64,000 nucleotides of DNA from Ignelater luminosus (Eukaryota > Arthropoda > Insecta > Coleoptera > Elateridae), in assembly GCA_011009095.1 (NCBI GenBank), contig VTPC01000660.1, positions 207,337-271,336 on the forward strand, in the 5' to 3' direction. Of the stretch, positions 1 to 13,247 are shown piece after piece (positions within the stretch are counted from its first letter, which is position 1; each line of letters begins with the position of its first letter). Position numbers and translations under genes: made by a program. Below the pieces are notes generated by a model that was not told the origin of the DNA, did no database searches, and was given only the letters and a program-made list of their open reading frames with translations.

Positions 1-3000
1 CTTGTACAAACGACTTTTTCCGCCCTTACAGCGTCCCCAGGGCTGTAATGAATCATTACGTTCCTGTTCCCCACGGAAATGAATTTTGTTTACGGGCGAA
101 AAAATGTTTTTAGAAAGTCAAACAATTTATTATCATTACATGTTTATGACGTAAAGTTTTCAAAAATTAATGTCAATGTCAAACGCCCGGCTCTCACTCA
201 TTTATTGTACCTACTTTTGTTAAAGTGGTTCGAACCTGCAGCCGTTTCGCATCTAGATGGCGTTGTTATAAGATAATTGACAAAGCCAGTTGATTGTGAA
301 ACAAAGTACCGACACCAAACAAAAAACAATTGTAAGTTGACAAGATTAAACGTCAGCTTATAAGTTTGAGGTTATTAGAATTTAAATTTTAGAGAAACGT
401 AATTATCATTGATATTTACGCATCATATGGAGAAGACTGCGCAATTCGCATGTGTTTTTTCTAGATGACTGGTTTTAGCATAATCAAAAGCAGTTCTGGA
501 GTTTTAGTCTTATTAACTGTATAGCGACTGGACATGCTAATTCAGCATAGAACTGAAAAAGGAATAAATGACAAAATGCTATCAACACACTTTAAATATT
601 GTAAATGGCAAATACAGAACGAGACTATATTGGACCACCTCATAGTTTCAAAGACTCATCCAACATCTTGAATGTGTAGCCATTCGAGTTAGCTACAAAA
701 GAAGAGGGGCTCAAAAGCAAACACTTTCTGCAACAAAAAAGAATCAACTTCTTAATTCGTTTCTTAAGAATTCCATGCAATTTTAAAATGAGAGATATGA
801 GTACCTACCATGTTTTAGTTCGTGGTAATCTTGTGGCTTGCTTATCTATTGTCACTTCATTGTACTAACTCAGTGGGTTGAACCAACACTATTGTGTTCG
901 AGCTTCTACAGAATCACATAGTTTGAAAAACAAATACCTGCAATATTGCAAGTATATGGTTGAAATATTCTGGAAAATGAAAATCTTTTCTTTCACTTCG
1001 CTCTAATTAAAAGACAAATTGCGTAAAACTGTGAATTTCATATATTTCATCGCTGACGATGAATTTGAATAATTGATGTCCTTAAGAAGATTTATCAAAA
1101 ATTCCATAACGTGTTGATCTTGATATGACCTTTTTAGAGCTGTGACATTCTGAGCCTTTATAAATATGAATTCAACGTAATTTGTAAACTTGTTGGATAT
1201 TTCTCAATGTTTTGCAGGTTTCGAAGCAGAAACCAAGGCGGTTTGTCCCTGCCCGAATGAAATTTACATGAAATTTGCTAAAGATCTTTTCAGATCAGAT
1301 CCCTGTGTTTGCTTTCAGTGCAATATGTATGAAGTAATTAGATGTAGATGAAGGTTTGGTATAGTTAGAATTTAGATTTATAGATTTAATACGATTTGAT
1401 GATGAGTCTGTCTCTCTTTTCTATTTCATCTTTCCTTGTCTTTCTTTCGATTATCTATTTGTTGACGCACTATTCATCGAGTTCCATTTTTTCATTTCTC
1501 GTTGCTTTTTTCCCATCTTGTCTCTTGTCGTGTTTCTCTTTCCTTTTTAATTTACTCTCTTTCTTCATAACCTATAGGCTTATCTCTTGACCTCTTTCCA
1601 TTTTTGTCTTGGGTAAATCTCTATTGCTTCGACTGCTTCTTTCTTCTTACATTATTTTTGAATCCGTTTTCTTTCGCACAACAAAAGTCCAAAATCCTCC
1701 AAGGTATAATGAGCTAAACCTTGATATCACAGTTCTGAATATAACATAAGCAGTTATTACCTTTTCTGTTTTGGTTGATCAAGTACTACTGACTCAAGAA
1801 TCAACAATCAGAAATCAAATCAAGCAGGAAATTGGAAACTGAAAACCAGACGATTTATGGAAATCTTATAAAGACTGAAAATTCCTAAAATTTGTTCAAA
1901 TTGGATTGAGAGAGAAACTATTTCTGTTGCTTTCTTGTAATACGCGAAAATTTAAATTTGCTATTTAGTTTTTTGAGTGAGAATATATTAGAACGTCTAG
2001 TGATACAATTTTAATGATTTCTTTGAAATGAGAAGTATGAATATTAGCGTGAAATACGGTAGCTTTAAGAAAAAATATTTTAGGTAATCCTTTAATTTAA
2101 GAAAGTTAAATTAGGTAGTTTTAGTTCTGGAAATAACAAGAGCTGGTACGTTCGAAGAACATATTTCTTTTACTTAGTAGCACAAAGATTTCTTCAGGGG
2201 AAAAGCAATAATATCGAAAGGTTGTTTAGTTTGTTCCTAAGAAATTTTATTAAACTTTCTTTTATGCTGTAGGTTGCTTATTTTTTTTGTTAATACTTTT
2301 AATTAATTAAAATAAGTCTAAGCAAGCCTCTTTTGTTTACAATTTATACAAATTCCTAATTAAAAAATAAATTTAAAATTATATAGAAAGCTCTCGGAGG
2401 AATTAAATCAAAACTGAAATACTTCTCCCGTCGGATTTGTTTTCAAAATGAAAACGAGTTTAAAAATAATTAAAACGTCCCATTAACAAATTGTATAAAT
2501 GCAAGTTTATATGGATGTGTGTGTATCACCAATAAATAGGGAAGGTCGTTGGAGATATTACAAAATGATAATTCGTAACCGATAACTAATGGTCCTAGAC
2601 CGGCGATGTATCTCGGCCTTGTCACTACCGTAATTGTAGTTATTGGCTACAACTATGCCCATTTACTATGATATATGCATTTGGTTGGATTGTCATAACA
2701 ATAATTTAGCTAAATCAATTTTCGTTTTTCTGTTAAGTTTGCGCCATTAAATGTAATGATGGAAATTAGAGGATAGGTCAATGGTTGGGTCGACTTGCAA
2801 CTAAATCAAAACGAACTGTTATAATTGCGTTCTACTATTGCCAGTCTCTTCGTTTACTCGATGCAAAATTGAAATTCCTTCTGTTATAAATATTTTAGAG
2901 AATTATTTACAGCTTAATTTTATTAGTAAAGACAACCTAAATGAATATCTCGGAATTTGTTTTAAGCACTCGAAAGAGTTTCTCTTATTTGTTTATATAG

Positions 3001-5213
3001 ATTTCTGTAAGTGGTTTACCCATTCCGAAGGTCTAGTTGAAGTCTACACATAACTTTAGTTTACTTAGGACCAATTCTAGAGTTTGTGCTCTAAGTTCAC
3101 TAGTCTGGTAGACTTGTGTTTATTTATTTGTTAGTTACCGCCTCGAACTACAGTAATTGTTTAGAAAAAGTGCGCGAGTTTTATTTGTGAAACCTGCTAT
3201 TTATTTGTCTAGTAAATTAGTTTTCTCTTTTTACATATGTTTTTCCTAAACCAAATAAATGAAATTAACAATCTAAAGTCATAAGGTAATATCCATGTTT
3301 CTATCACTCTTGGGAAATCGCTTTTATTATAAAAATCTAGCCCTAGATTTACTAGATTTAGATTTTTTCTTCATCATTTGTTGTTTTTTTTTGTTGCTTA
3401 TTTATTTTATGGGAATTAATTGTTATTAAAAATGGTTATAGTCCATTCATTGACTTTTAATGTAAACATTACACACAGTAGGAGGTTGTTGACTGGAATT
3501 TATTAAAAATAAATATTAGAATTGTTAGCACCTCAAACTGCAGACTGTAAAATAGTTTGGATAGTTCTCAAACATGTCGAGGCTTTTTAATCAGACGGTA
3601 AGCTGAATAATTTGTTTTTTCCATTGCATTTTACGTTTTACGTCTTTTATTTCTGATACACTTTTACTATGTACGCTTCTCAGTGATACTGTTAGTTTGA
3701 AAACCAATTTTAATGAGTTCCATGCCAGTTAACCCATCTAATTTCTATGTTGCCGGTCAGTTGTTTAAACGCCCGAAACTTGAAGCTACAATTTCTTACG
3801 ATTCCAGACTGTTTGGCTCATTGCATCTACTGTAATTCCACGACTTTTCTTCTCCATGGGATATAGTTTGTGTTTTTCCACTAGTACGACTTTGCTTTTT
3901 CTCCTACATCTTGTCCCTCTTGCCGGATCAAAAATTCTTGTTACTGTTTGGTTTACGAACCTAGACGTTCTCTTACAATTGCCTGATGTTATCCGTCTCC
4001 AATAATATCTCTAACTACTCACTTGGGTTTTGATGAAAATATTTTTTTCCACATCTTAGCTACAATCATATCGTCTTTGTCATTTCCGTATTTTTTTTTA
4101 GTTTACCTTCAATACTGAATGTTTGGAGCTACCGCTTTGAGTAATTGATTGAGTTTCTTGGTTTCTCACTCCTCTTCTTCTTAACTTTTTGAAATTTTCT
4201 TAGTTTGGTTTTTGTACCTACATAGCAGGTACGTGAAGCGAAGCTTCCAGATAAGCCGTTGAGATAACTCTCCGACCGTACCTTTACTTCGCACGCTACT
4301 TTACATCATTGGCGATCTTAGCTTTTCTAATCAAGGGTGATCAGGATTTGAAATTGAGCTGATAGAGCGCTTAATTTTTCAAACTGATTTGGTCTGCATT
4401 CTTTCTGCTTAGCCAAAATTTGACTGTATTGGTACTATTCTTCATGCAACAGCATTTGTTTAATATTAAATACTATAGACATTCTCTAAGGTACGTATAC
4501 CTAAAAATGCAGCAAATAATAAGTTTTTGTATGAATTGTTATGGATTTTAAAACTTACGATCAGTGTTATTCAATTTTACGGCCATTGGCCTATGCCAGG
4601 GATGGGCAATCAGTACACCGATCGAATCGAACTCTGATTTCTTATCGTTGACCTATGATTTAAGCAGAAATGAGAACAATTTTTCTGACTACATTTACAG
4701 AAAAATCTCAGAGTTCCATCTACTCTTACCATCAATTTTCGATAGTTTCTTCTCAGTAGATATAAACATCAAATGTTGAAATCCTTACAAAAGATTAGCC
4801 TGTATAGTCTTTAGTTTGAGGTTTGGTTTTCGCAATTTGATGTGAATGTGTCACCTGAATTTTGACGTAAGGTATGCAGCGCAAACCATGGGTACCAGGT
4901 ATGCACCACACCAAAGGAAGCGACATCTTAGAAATTGAGAGTTTTTTAATTATCTCTTTTTATGTTATTACTTTGCTGTTTTTTGGTCTAGTAATAAAAG
5001 ACGGCAATATGTTCTGTGCACACGGGCGATCAATCCCGCTTGTATGGTTCTGGATGAAAGAAGATCAGCAAAAGCTTACTAATCGAAAAAGTGAAATTAG
5101 TAGAGAATGTCTTTTTATCATCTGCTAAAGAAAGGGTTCGGGCAAAAAATGAATCCTTATTAAAACTTAGCTGACGTCTACAGTGCTTAATTTGAATTAA
5201 TCACAGCTACATG
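1..5213. other. AT-rich DNA without a recognised gene
   Basis: No reading frame here resembles a known protein; the open frames are 60-85 codons and look like chance. Two local features stand out. A pyrimidine-rich tract at about 1395-1690 has strong strand asymmetry and produces a Ser/Leu/Phe-rich open frame of no apparent meaning. A slightly GC-richer patch lies at about 2580-2700. Intergenic or intronic sequence is the simplest reading. Confidence 0.6.
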
Positions 5214-5222
5214 CAAAAAATG

Positions 5223-5457
5223 CTTTGTTGGTGCAACAAGAAATTTACTGGAATGTTGCACAGCAAATATTTTTTGCTGTAGCAACAGATTAATCAGTTC
5301 CTAACTCTACAGTAAATTATAAATTTGTTGTATCTACCAAAGCGCTGTAGTGGCAAGAGCAGAAAATTATACTGTGTGACAAAAATATTTGCTGTTCTTG
5401 CAGACATATTTGCCGTCCAAAATTCCACTAAATTTTTCGTAGCACCAACAAAACTTT
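5223..5457. repeat. Imperfect inverted repeat, foldback or MITE-like
   Basis: The arm at about 5223-5276 matches the reverse complement of about 5402-5457 over some 50 bases with a few mismatches. Both arms contain GTTGGTGC, a TTTA-TGGAAT block and GCAAATAT. The spacer is about 125 bases and includes a second partial copy of the GCAAATAT block. No transposase is present and I could not define a target duplication, so a non-autonomous element is an inference from the foldback structure alone. Confidence 0.5.
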
Positions 5458-6273
5458 TTCTTCCTTGTATACCAATTTGCCCACAACTTTATGGTAAGTA
5501 TTTGAATGCAAACATGACGTGCAAAATATTACAGTCTGTTGATTAAAACTCGAAACCAAATAAACTCAATGAATCTATTTCTGTATTTTATTTACTTAAT
5601 GAATTTTTTGACCAATTTCAGAAACTCGTCTTAGGTGACCAACATTTGTCGTGATAACTCCATATTTGCATTATTCAGGATTGCTTCAATTCCTGCGATA
5701 GCATCGGTCGGGATATAAATAAAACTTTTGAAGGTGCTTCACTCCGTACAGTACTATAAAGTTTTTATCTATTGCTTCTTTTGACATATGGTTGTCGCTC
5801 GCTTGCACAACAGAAAGTTTTTCAAATTCTAAGCAATTTACAGCTAGCTATAAAGCTTTTTTTTGTAAAGAAACGATCACCAATTACTCTCAAATGCAAT
5901 TGTGACTACATTTGTCACCTACAGTTTAGGGTAGACTACAAACCACCCAACACCAAGAGTATCCAAACACTTCTATTTAGGAGAATTGTCTGAGTAACAT
6001 ACATCTTGATGGTTTTTTTTGCCTTCCAAAGAAGAAAAGACGAAAAATCTTAAAATTACAAAATGCGCGAGATCGCAGTGTCTGACTTCTGATGTATTCC
6101 TAAAATATCCGAAATTATTCATGCAGCAAATTGTCAATTGCAAATTAAACCTGATACCCTATTGATAGAAGAAATTCCTAAACAATTGATAATTTTATAG
6201 TCGTATTACTGCTTGAGATAATGAAAACCATAACTACTTGATTATTCGAAAACGATACATCTGACAAGAAGTA

Positions 6274-7147
6274 AAAGGGCACTATAAAAGTTTTGCAATA
6301 CAGGTTTGTTCATTGAATTCTTTCAAAGTAATTTCCACCACATTCAATACACTTCCCCACTTGCCGAAACCAGTCCTTAAAGCAGCTATGCCACGTTTTA
6401 TCCGGGAGTGAGGCATATTTGTTGTCCCAAGCCCTCAGAAGGTCCTCGTCACTAGAAAACCGTTTCCCTTTCGGCTTCATTTTCACATGAGGCAACAGTG
6501 CAAAGTCACAGTGAGCAAAGTCTGGACTGTAAGGAGGGTGCTCAAGAACTTTCAGTTTAGTATTGGTCAAATAATCGGTGCAGGCTTGGGCGCGATCCGT
6601 TGTCATGGTGGAGGTACCAGGTGTCCATTCTTGACTTTGGCCGCTGTGACTATCTTCTGTGTGTCCAAAACGACACGCTCTACAATTCCGCTCGATTTAA
6701 AAAATACAGCTATCATTTTTTTCTTAACAGATCAGGATTTTCTGACAGCTACGGGTGTGTCCTCATCATCAAAAACCAAAACTGTTCGCGGTTTTCCTTC
6801 CCTCTCAGCGCCTCCAGAGTGAAATTGCCCCTTTGGAATTCTCTGTACCACCTAAATATAGTCGTACGATGTGGGCAATCATGATTCAATGCAAGCGTCA
6901 TTTCTTCTAAGCACTGGTCTATGCTTAAACCACGCACAAAGTTATACCGCAAAACTGCCCTTATCTCACTACGTGACCACGATACCATAGTCCGCACTTT
7001 ACACTGTCACTGCGAATGAACAACTGAACCCACCGACGTGTTGTTGGCGGCTACTATGCAAGCATGGACATGTCTGAACATGCAGTAACATGCAGCCTCC
7101 TGCGTCTTTTTGTTAAGTCACATTGCAAAAATTTTATAGTGCCCTTG
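6274..7147 (-). mobile_element. Internally deleted mariner-like element
   Basis: The element is bounded by inverted repeats: the left end reads GGGCACTATAAAAGTTTTGC from 6277, and the right end is its near-exact complement ending at 7144. A TA lies just outside each end (6272-6273 and 7148-7149), as expected for the mariner target duplication. The length is about 874 bases, against about 1.3 kb for a full mariner. The loss removes the middle of the transposase between the first and second catalytic regions. Decayed and non-autonomous. Confidence 0.85.
6310..6997 (-). pseudogene. Mariner transposase pseudogene (deleted core)
   Basis: The N-terminal piece (6749-6997) has the helix-turn-helix pattern of mariner transposases: SRSEIRAVLRYNF, then TIFRWYREFQRG. 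The C-terminal piece (6310-6606) has HPPYSPDFAHCDFALLP, which carries the third catalytic aspartate, and ends KCIECGGNYFE, a normal mariner C-terminus. Between them a shifted frame still reads SVKKKMIAVFF and then LHHDN, the second-aspartate motif, but several frame changes and a stop intervene and residues are missing. Transposase would cut and paste DNA between the terminal repeats; this copy cannot encode it. Family assignment is firm, subfamily is not. Confidence 0.85.
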
Positions 7148-10100
7148 TATGATCAGTACCTTTTTTCTGAATTTAAATTGTTTAACGTTCAAACTATGGC
7201 CCTTGGATCGAACTCGCCTTACCACAACGACATCCGTTTTGTTCTTTCGACGGCCATTTTGATCATGTTCCCAAAGAAATATCTAAACTCGAAGATACCA
7301 TTTGGTTTTTAGTTTTTGATGTAGAATCCAAATCTGAAGTCGAAATTTCAAAATTTAAGCAAAATGCGGATAGACAGACTTCGCAAATTCAGTAACGAAC
7401 GGAGTTCGTTGAACATATACTCTGGCTTTTTTAATTTGGTAAAATAAGTTTTGCACGTTTTCGATGAATTTAAGTCACCTTTAAGTTAGAAGCCACTCTT
7501 AACATGATTTTTGAGCAACATGAACTTCGATTAGCCTCCATTCTAACCGGGCACAGAAATAACTAGGTAGAACTTTTTGTTTTGGAAAATAAATTTTTTA
7601 TTTGAAGTAGATTCAAATTAAGAGGAAAGATCAGAATTCCAAGGAATTTAAAAATCTGATCAATCAATAGTCAAGATGTGTCTCCTCAAAATATTAATTA
7701 AAACTTTGAGAAAATTTTTAATTCCTTCTTTAGATTATTAGCAGTAAATAATGTTTGTAATCACAAAATCTGAAAATTATCAAAAATCAGAAACTATTGC
7801 AGTCTCCATTTTATAAATTGATATAATTATGCCTTGGCAAATTCCATATCATTCAATGATTGAACTTGGAAAAAAAATTAAAAATTTCTAAAAAGTAAAA
7901 TTCTTCAATCTTCAGAATTGATCTGTGAGTTATTGTGCAACTTCTTTTTATCTCGTTGAGAAGGGGAGCGAGTTTACTTCTCATTTGTATTACCTATTTT
8001 TCTCTCGGTCAAGCTATTAAACAAGACAAGATTTTGAAATGGACATTGTAATTATTCATGGCACACTTATAAATTGTAACATGTCTATTATGAGAAGTAG
8101 TTCCAAATATGTTACTTCGTTGTTAAATAGAACAGTCTAGTTTACGTTTGAGAATAATAAAAATCCAAGCAAAAATAAACTAGAAAACTAGGCCAACTTT
8201 GATATTTGGTCGAGAATTATGTGTTTAATCAAACAGTTTTTGGATTTTTATAATTTCTTGACAATGCAATCTATCAAAATAAGTTATTACAACAAAAACG
8301 AAAATAAACTCACAAATTAAATCATTATAAACAATCACGAATAAATTGCAGCAATAAATCACATTTACAACAACAGTGTTCTTACACTGAGTTAATTACA
8401 TAAATCCAAAATTAATGTCTGTATTTAATTATTGTAGGTAGAATCAACCTACAAGAATTGAAAACGATTTCTTGCTTTATTTATGTAAAAGAGAAAAACA
8501 CGCATCTACTGTTTGATATATCATGGAATGTATACATCAAAATCAATTAAAATGCCAAAAAAACTCCATTTAAAACCGAACGTGATTAATTCAAAATTAT
8601 TATTGTTTTACAAAAAGATATCTTGTATACGAGCACAGAAAAAAAATATTCCAACATACGCATATATACCCCTAAGGGTGAACAAAAATTTTTTTTACGA
8701 CGAGAGTGACCCATCGATTTATTGTTTGAAATTAAAATTGTCTGTGACAAACTTGTGCCCTAAGGGTGTGATATTTTTTTGCAGGAAAATGATTATCATT
8801 GATGTGTATGTGTATTCGATACATATCCCCTTTTTCGTATAAATTACAAATATTTTTTTACAAAAAAACTTTTTTTGAAATCAAATCTGAAGCAGAATCG
8901 TCATAGCTGGAATGAAACACAGTTGGACGAGATTGTAATATCGCGTTGTAAAGTCAAATTGAAAATGAAGACGAGATTTATTATGAATATAGCGCCATTT
9001 ACAGCGTTTTCTCAACGGTGTTTATATGCGAGATTTATATCGGACTAGTATTTTAAATTGGAAATTACTTTTTGCATACTATAAATATATTTTCAACTAG
9101 AAATGTAAATGTAATATATGCTTGCCATTTATCTATTTCTCGATATTGAAATAAATATTATATTGAATGGCTGTGTGTATTTAGTTTATAGTCGGAGTTT
9201 TATTTATGAAACTTTTCAATTGTTCTCTCTCTCGCTGTCTAGCCAGACTGGAGTCTGCATCTGCTATTGAAATACATATTATTATATATACGTGTATTGT
9301 ATATTTTTATTTTGTATTCTAAAAGTATATGTATAAATTTAAATTGGTTATTATATTACTCCAAGTTTAAATAACGTTCCGTCTACAACGAACAATTTCA
9401 TCAAAAGAAAACTTTTTGCGCTACTTCTTATAAGTACTCCCAAGGCTTTATCTAGACGTTGAAAAAATCAAATTTTAGATAAATTATTTCAATGAGAGAA
9501 CTAGACGTACGTAGAAAAATGTAAATTATTACAACGTCTATATAAATTGAACAATTTCAGCAATATTACAACAAATTCTACTCTTGTTTTATAAATGAAT
9601 GCTTTTTTCATAAGAGAAGATGTACTCGAAACAGTTTAATTTCCCACTGTAAAACTACCGAAATTTACCGGCAATCACGCAATGGAAATTAGACAAATAC
9701 TTCAAAATAGTCATAAAGGTTAATTATGGAAAAACTGTATTTGATTTAATATTGTAATAGTGACTGTATGAACAAACAGCCTATTAGAGTCGAGTTTATT
9801 AACATCTTGAAAAAACTAGAATAAAATTGAGCAAAATAGAATATTCTGTTTTCTCAAAGTGCAGCAATAAGAAATATGTTATGACATCAGTGTACATTCT
9901 TCTATAAAGAACAACCCCAATAAACCTCCAAGAAGTCTGTAAATCTTTCTTAAGAGGAATTTCTTTTTGATGTACGTTTTCATTTTTAATACGAGCAGGT
10001 ACCTGTGATAGAGTGTAAACTCAAATAGGCTTCTGCGTCCGTAAGTTTACTTTTAATTTGTAATGTAAAATTGATAAATATATCCGAATTATTAAGTTAG

Positions 10101-10332
10101 TAATAGCAATTCACCGTAATAACATAAATCAAAAGGTACCAGACTAGTTACTTGGCGGGCTTGAGTCACAGGTAAGGGATTTCATACCATAGATATATAA
10201 AATTAGAATTTGGACAGAAGTTTATGAAATGTTTTCGGAATAATTATTCACCAACATAAACTTGCGCAATTATTTTTATTAGTCAGTTATTAAAAAGGAC
10301 CTGGAACATACATTTACCAGCAAAATTATTTA
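7148..10332. other. AT-rich DNA without a recognised gene
   Basis: Nothing here resembles a gene. The longest open frame (8513-8842, 109 codons) is Lys/Ile/Phe-rich and looks accidental. Within it a block beginning CCCTAAGGGTG and followed by a run of T occurs twice in direct orientation, near 8670 and 8759, which hints at a small duplicated unit. Confidence 0.55.
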
Positions 10333-11024
10333 TGAAGTGCGATTTGACTAAATGAAAGAACTTAGGCTAACGAGAGTATATTTATTGTTTTCCGAAGTAT
10401 TCTCCATTAAGGTCAATACATTTATGCATTCGCTCAAACCACTTTGTAAAACAGTAATTCCACTCTAAAGTTGATGTAGTCAAAATGGCTTCTTTATAAG
10501 CTTCTTCTGACGACTGAAAGCGCTTTCCACGCAACGTGTTCTTGATTTTTGGGAACGTGAAGAAGTCATTGGGGCTTAACTAGCGACCATTTTCTTGGAA
10601 ACGCTTTCGTTGGTTTCGTTTCACTTTAAAATAGCCACACAGCTGATTGAGTTTTGCTTTCGGGTTCATAGCTATAAATCCAAGATTCGTCACCACTTAC
10701 GATGTCATATACATGATTTGAAGCTCCACCGTTAAATCGTCGCAAAGTTCTACGGCACCAATCGACAGGAGCTGCTTTTTGTTCGTTAGTGAGAACAATT
10801 TTTTTGAGACAATTTCCTTTTGAAGTTGTAGAAAATTATGGCACGATAATTTTCTTGGGTCAATTCTGTTTCTTCTCAGACTTGGTCACTTCAAACTTTG
10901 ACAGGACTCGAGTCGATTATCGTATCGTGTTGAAACAAACAACATAACCTAACAAATATGTGATCTGTCAAATGGCACTACAAAAGTTTGACTGATACGC
11001 CCCTTTTCGATAAATCTCACTTCA
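10333..11024 (-). mobile_element. Internally deleted mariner-like element
   Basis: The ends TGAAGTGCGATTTGAC (left) and TGAAGTGAGATTTATC (right, complemented) form short imperfect inverted repeats. TA dinucleotides flank both (10331-10332 and 11025-11026). The body is about 692 bases, roughly half a full mariner, and holds a transposase remnant on the minus strand. The repeats differ from those of the 6.3, 16.5, 39.0 and 43.7 kb elements, so this is a separate family. Confidence 0.8.
10382..10900 (-). pseudogene. Mariner transposase pseudogene (C-terminal part)
   Basis: Read on the minus strand, the remnant contains GDESWIYSYEPESKTQS, the first-aspartate region of mariner transposases. A stop follows, then a jump to SPNDFFTFPKIKNTLRGKRF, the third-aspartate region. 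It ends with MHKCIDLNGEYFGKQ and a stop codon at 10382-10384, a typical mariner C-terminus. The second-aspartate region and the N-terminal DNA-binding domain are gone, and frames change several times. It is a dead copy. The identification rests on these motifs in the right order within TA-flanked inverted repeats. Confidence 0.78.
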
Positions 11025-11905
11025 TAAAAGGCAAGCTTCGTACCACGTACTTTATTGTGGAAATTAGTATAAGTTTTATGGGGTTATTGTCAGGACTGAT
11101 TAATGGAATTTGACGTCCACGTACAAAAAGAATCTTAAATTAGCGATATTTGAACTGGAAAGAATAACAAAGATGCAAACGGAAAACTGTGCTCTTACTG
11201 AAGTATTATGGCAAGCATTGGAGAAAACTTGAAATTAAGCTGACAGTGAATTTTTTTAGTTGTAGTTTCTGTTCTTAGCGCTCTTTAGCATATGAGATGA
11301 AGAAGTGAAGATTCTTCAGATTGAAAACATATTTATATAATTATGATGTTTTGGATCAGTTTTATCTTACACCATTATAGATTCCGTGCTTTTTCAATAC
11401 ATTATCAAAGTTGTTGTCCTCTTTTGGGAATCGAAGGTCGCTTCAAGTTCCTTATCAGCAGTCTACGTGATAATTGATGAGTAGTTTCAGTAGCATGTGG
11501 ATCAGCAGAAAAACGTCTGTGTTGCTGCTTACAATAAATTGTAAATCGATTCAGCCTTTTCACATGACCGACCATTTCCTCACATTATTTAAAACCAACA
11601 TTTCAGTTATTTTCAACAACGCAATGGAAGTAAGGTTGTTGTGGAGCTCTTCGGGGCTTTTCGACGTCATTAGTTGTTTTCATGGAGATCGTGTTTGCAT
11701 AAATTCATAATTGTTCTTCCTTGATTTCATTTCTGAAATATCCATGGATTAAAAATACCATTTGCGTCTTTATGGTAGAGCATTTCGGCTCGCTCCGCTC
11801 GCCTTTGTTTACTTCAACACAATCTCTAATTCCACGCTTATCCCATTAGATGAGAGCTGCACACTTCTAACCAACAATTTCAACTACACTGAAAAGGAGT
11901 TATAG

Positions 11906-12136
11906 ATGGCTCGAAGGCCTCTGCTTTTTTTTGACTTCGGAATGGTAATAGAACTTTTATACAATCAATTAGAAAAAGAGATCGTTAATTTTTCAGCTTT
12001 AAGGTACGCCCTCAAGCACCGCGATGGTTTTGGCGACATTAGCCAGGTGGTTAGCATGGTTGTGAAGGCAATCTTCGGAGAAGATTATAATTATGATACG
12101 AATTACACTCTAGCTGATGTCTTATGGGAGACGTGA
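11906..12136 (+). other. Unrecognised 76-codon open frame, coding-like
   Basis: I do not recognise this frame. It starts at an ATG and encodes a mixed-composition peptide (for example YALKHRDGFGDISQ and EDYNYDTNYTLADVLWET), less biased than the Lys/Ile/Phe-rich chance frames around it. After its stop, an offset frame continues with a similar mix for about 60 codons up to about 12350, with one stop. This could be the remnant of a transposon or retrogene. It could also be chance in a locally GC-richer patch (11.77-12.3 kb). No splice structure or domain is evident. Confidence 0.2.
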
Positions 12137-13247
12137 ACCACTGCACTGGATTAGCTGAAGATGTCGCACAAATGGATTTTGCAGGACCATACCAACATGC
12201 TGTGTGCTGATGGCGCTCGATGACCGACAGTTACAAAGGAAATTTTTGGGATCGCAAATCTACTAGCGGAGCAAAAAGGGTGTCCAGCCGGGTACCCGCG
12301 GCTTTCAAATACAAAATAAATTTTCTTACCTGCATGGTTAAGGACTTTACCTAAATCATGTTACCTTACTCAACACAATGTTACTTTATATCTTAGGCTT
12401 GATTCCTGTGTATCAGGTACACATAGCACATGTCTTGGATTGATCTTAATATTTTGATATGATTTTGATATTACATACAGGCTTCGAAGAAAACGCGTTT
12501 ATGATTCTAAAGTCGATGAAAAATATCAAGCAAGGTTTGATGAACTCCAGGTATTAACCATCGAACTGTATAAAAATACATTTCTCTACAAACTCAAATT
12601 TTACCAAAAAAAAATATAAAGAAAATAAAAACACAAGCTGAGTATATCAAAAATGTAAAACAAAATTGACGAGTGAATGTGAATTTCAAGCCTTGCATGG
12701 TTCATTATTAACTTGGAATACTTAAATCTAATTCACAATCAAATAAAGAAGTTTTAACTAATACTGTTGTGGAATTTTCCTGTACTTCTTGAAATTAGTT
12801 CTAGCTCCTGGCAGGAATTTCAAGATATTAAAGGGGGAACAGGTAAAATGGGCACATCATGATTTTACATGCGTCAAATCAAATTAGTTTCTCTGAAAGG
12901 TTAATGATCACAAATAAATGAATGTTGTAAATTACTTGTTAAAGATAAATGAGTATAGAAAAGCAATTTATCACTGATTGTATATGGCATAATTAGAATA
13001 AACATACGTATACGAGGTTCTTTTCTAAAATTGAGTCGATTGTAATAAGAAAGAAAATTGCGGAGGAATATGAGATAGTGATCATCGTCATAACGTATGA
13101 GGGAATTACATGAAATCGCTTATATGTAATAAATAATAAGCACTTAGGACGTCAGTTAGCATGAAAAGGAGGCGAGGCCTATACTGAGATCGTCGATATG
13201 TAACAAAATCTGACATCGTAAGTCACTAATTACCCGTGATATATCAC

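Noticed and set aside
234-245. GGTTCGAACCT resembling a tRNA B box
   Set aside because: No A box at the right spacing and no cloverleaf pairing; a chance match.
3574-3603. ATG followed by nine codons and GTAAGC, like a tiny first exon
   Set aside because: The donor lacks the usual AG before GT and nothing upstream or downstream supports a gene.
6487-6884. Plus-strand open frames of 94-111 codons inside the first mariner
   Set aside because: Antisense to the transposase remnant, with no independent support.
8513-8842. 109-codon open frame
   Set aside because: Lys/Ile/Phe-rich, lies in low-complexity AT-rich DNA, no domain and no splice or promoter context.
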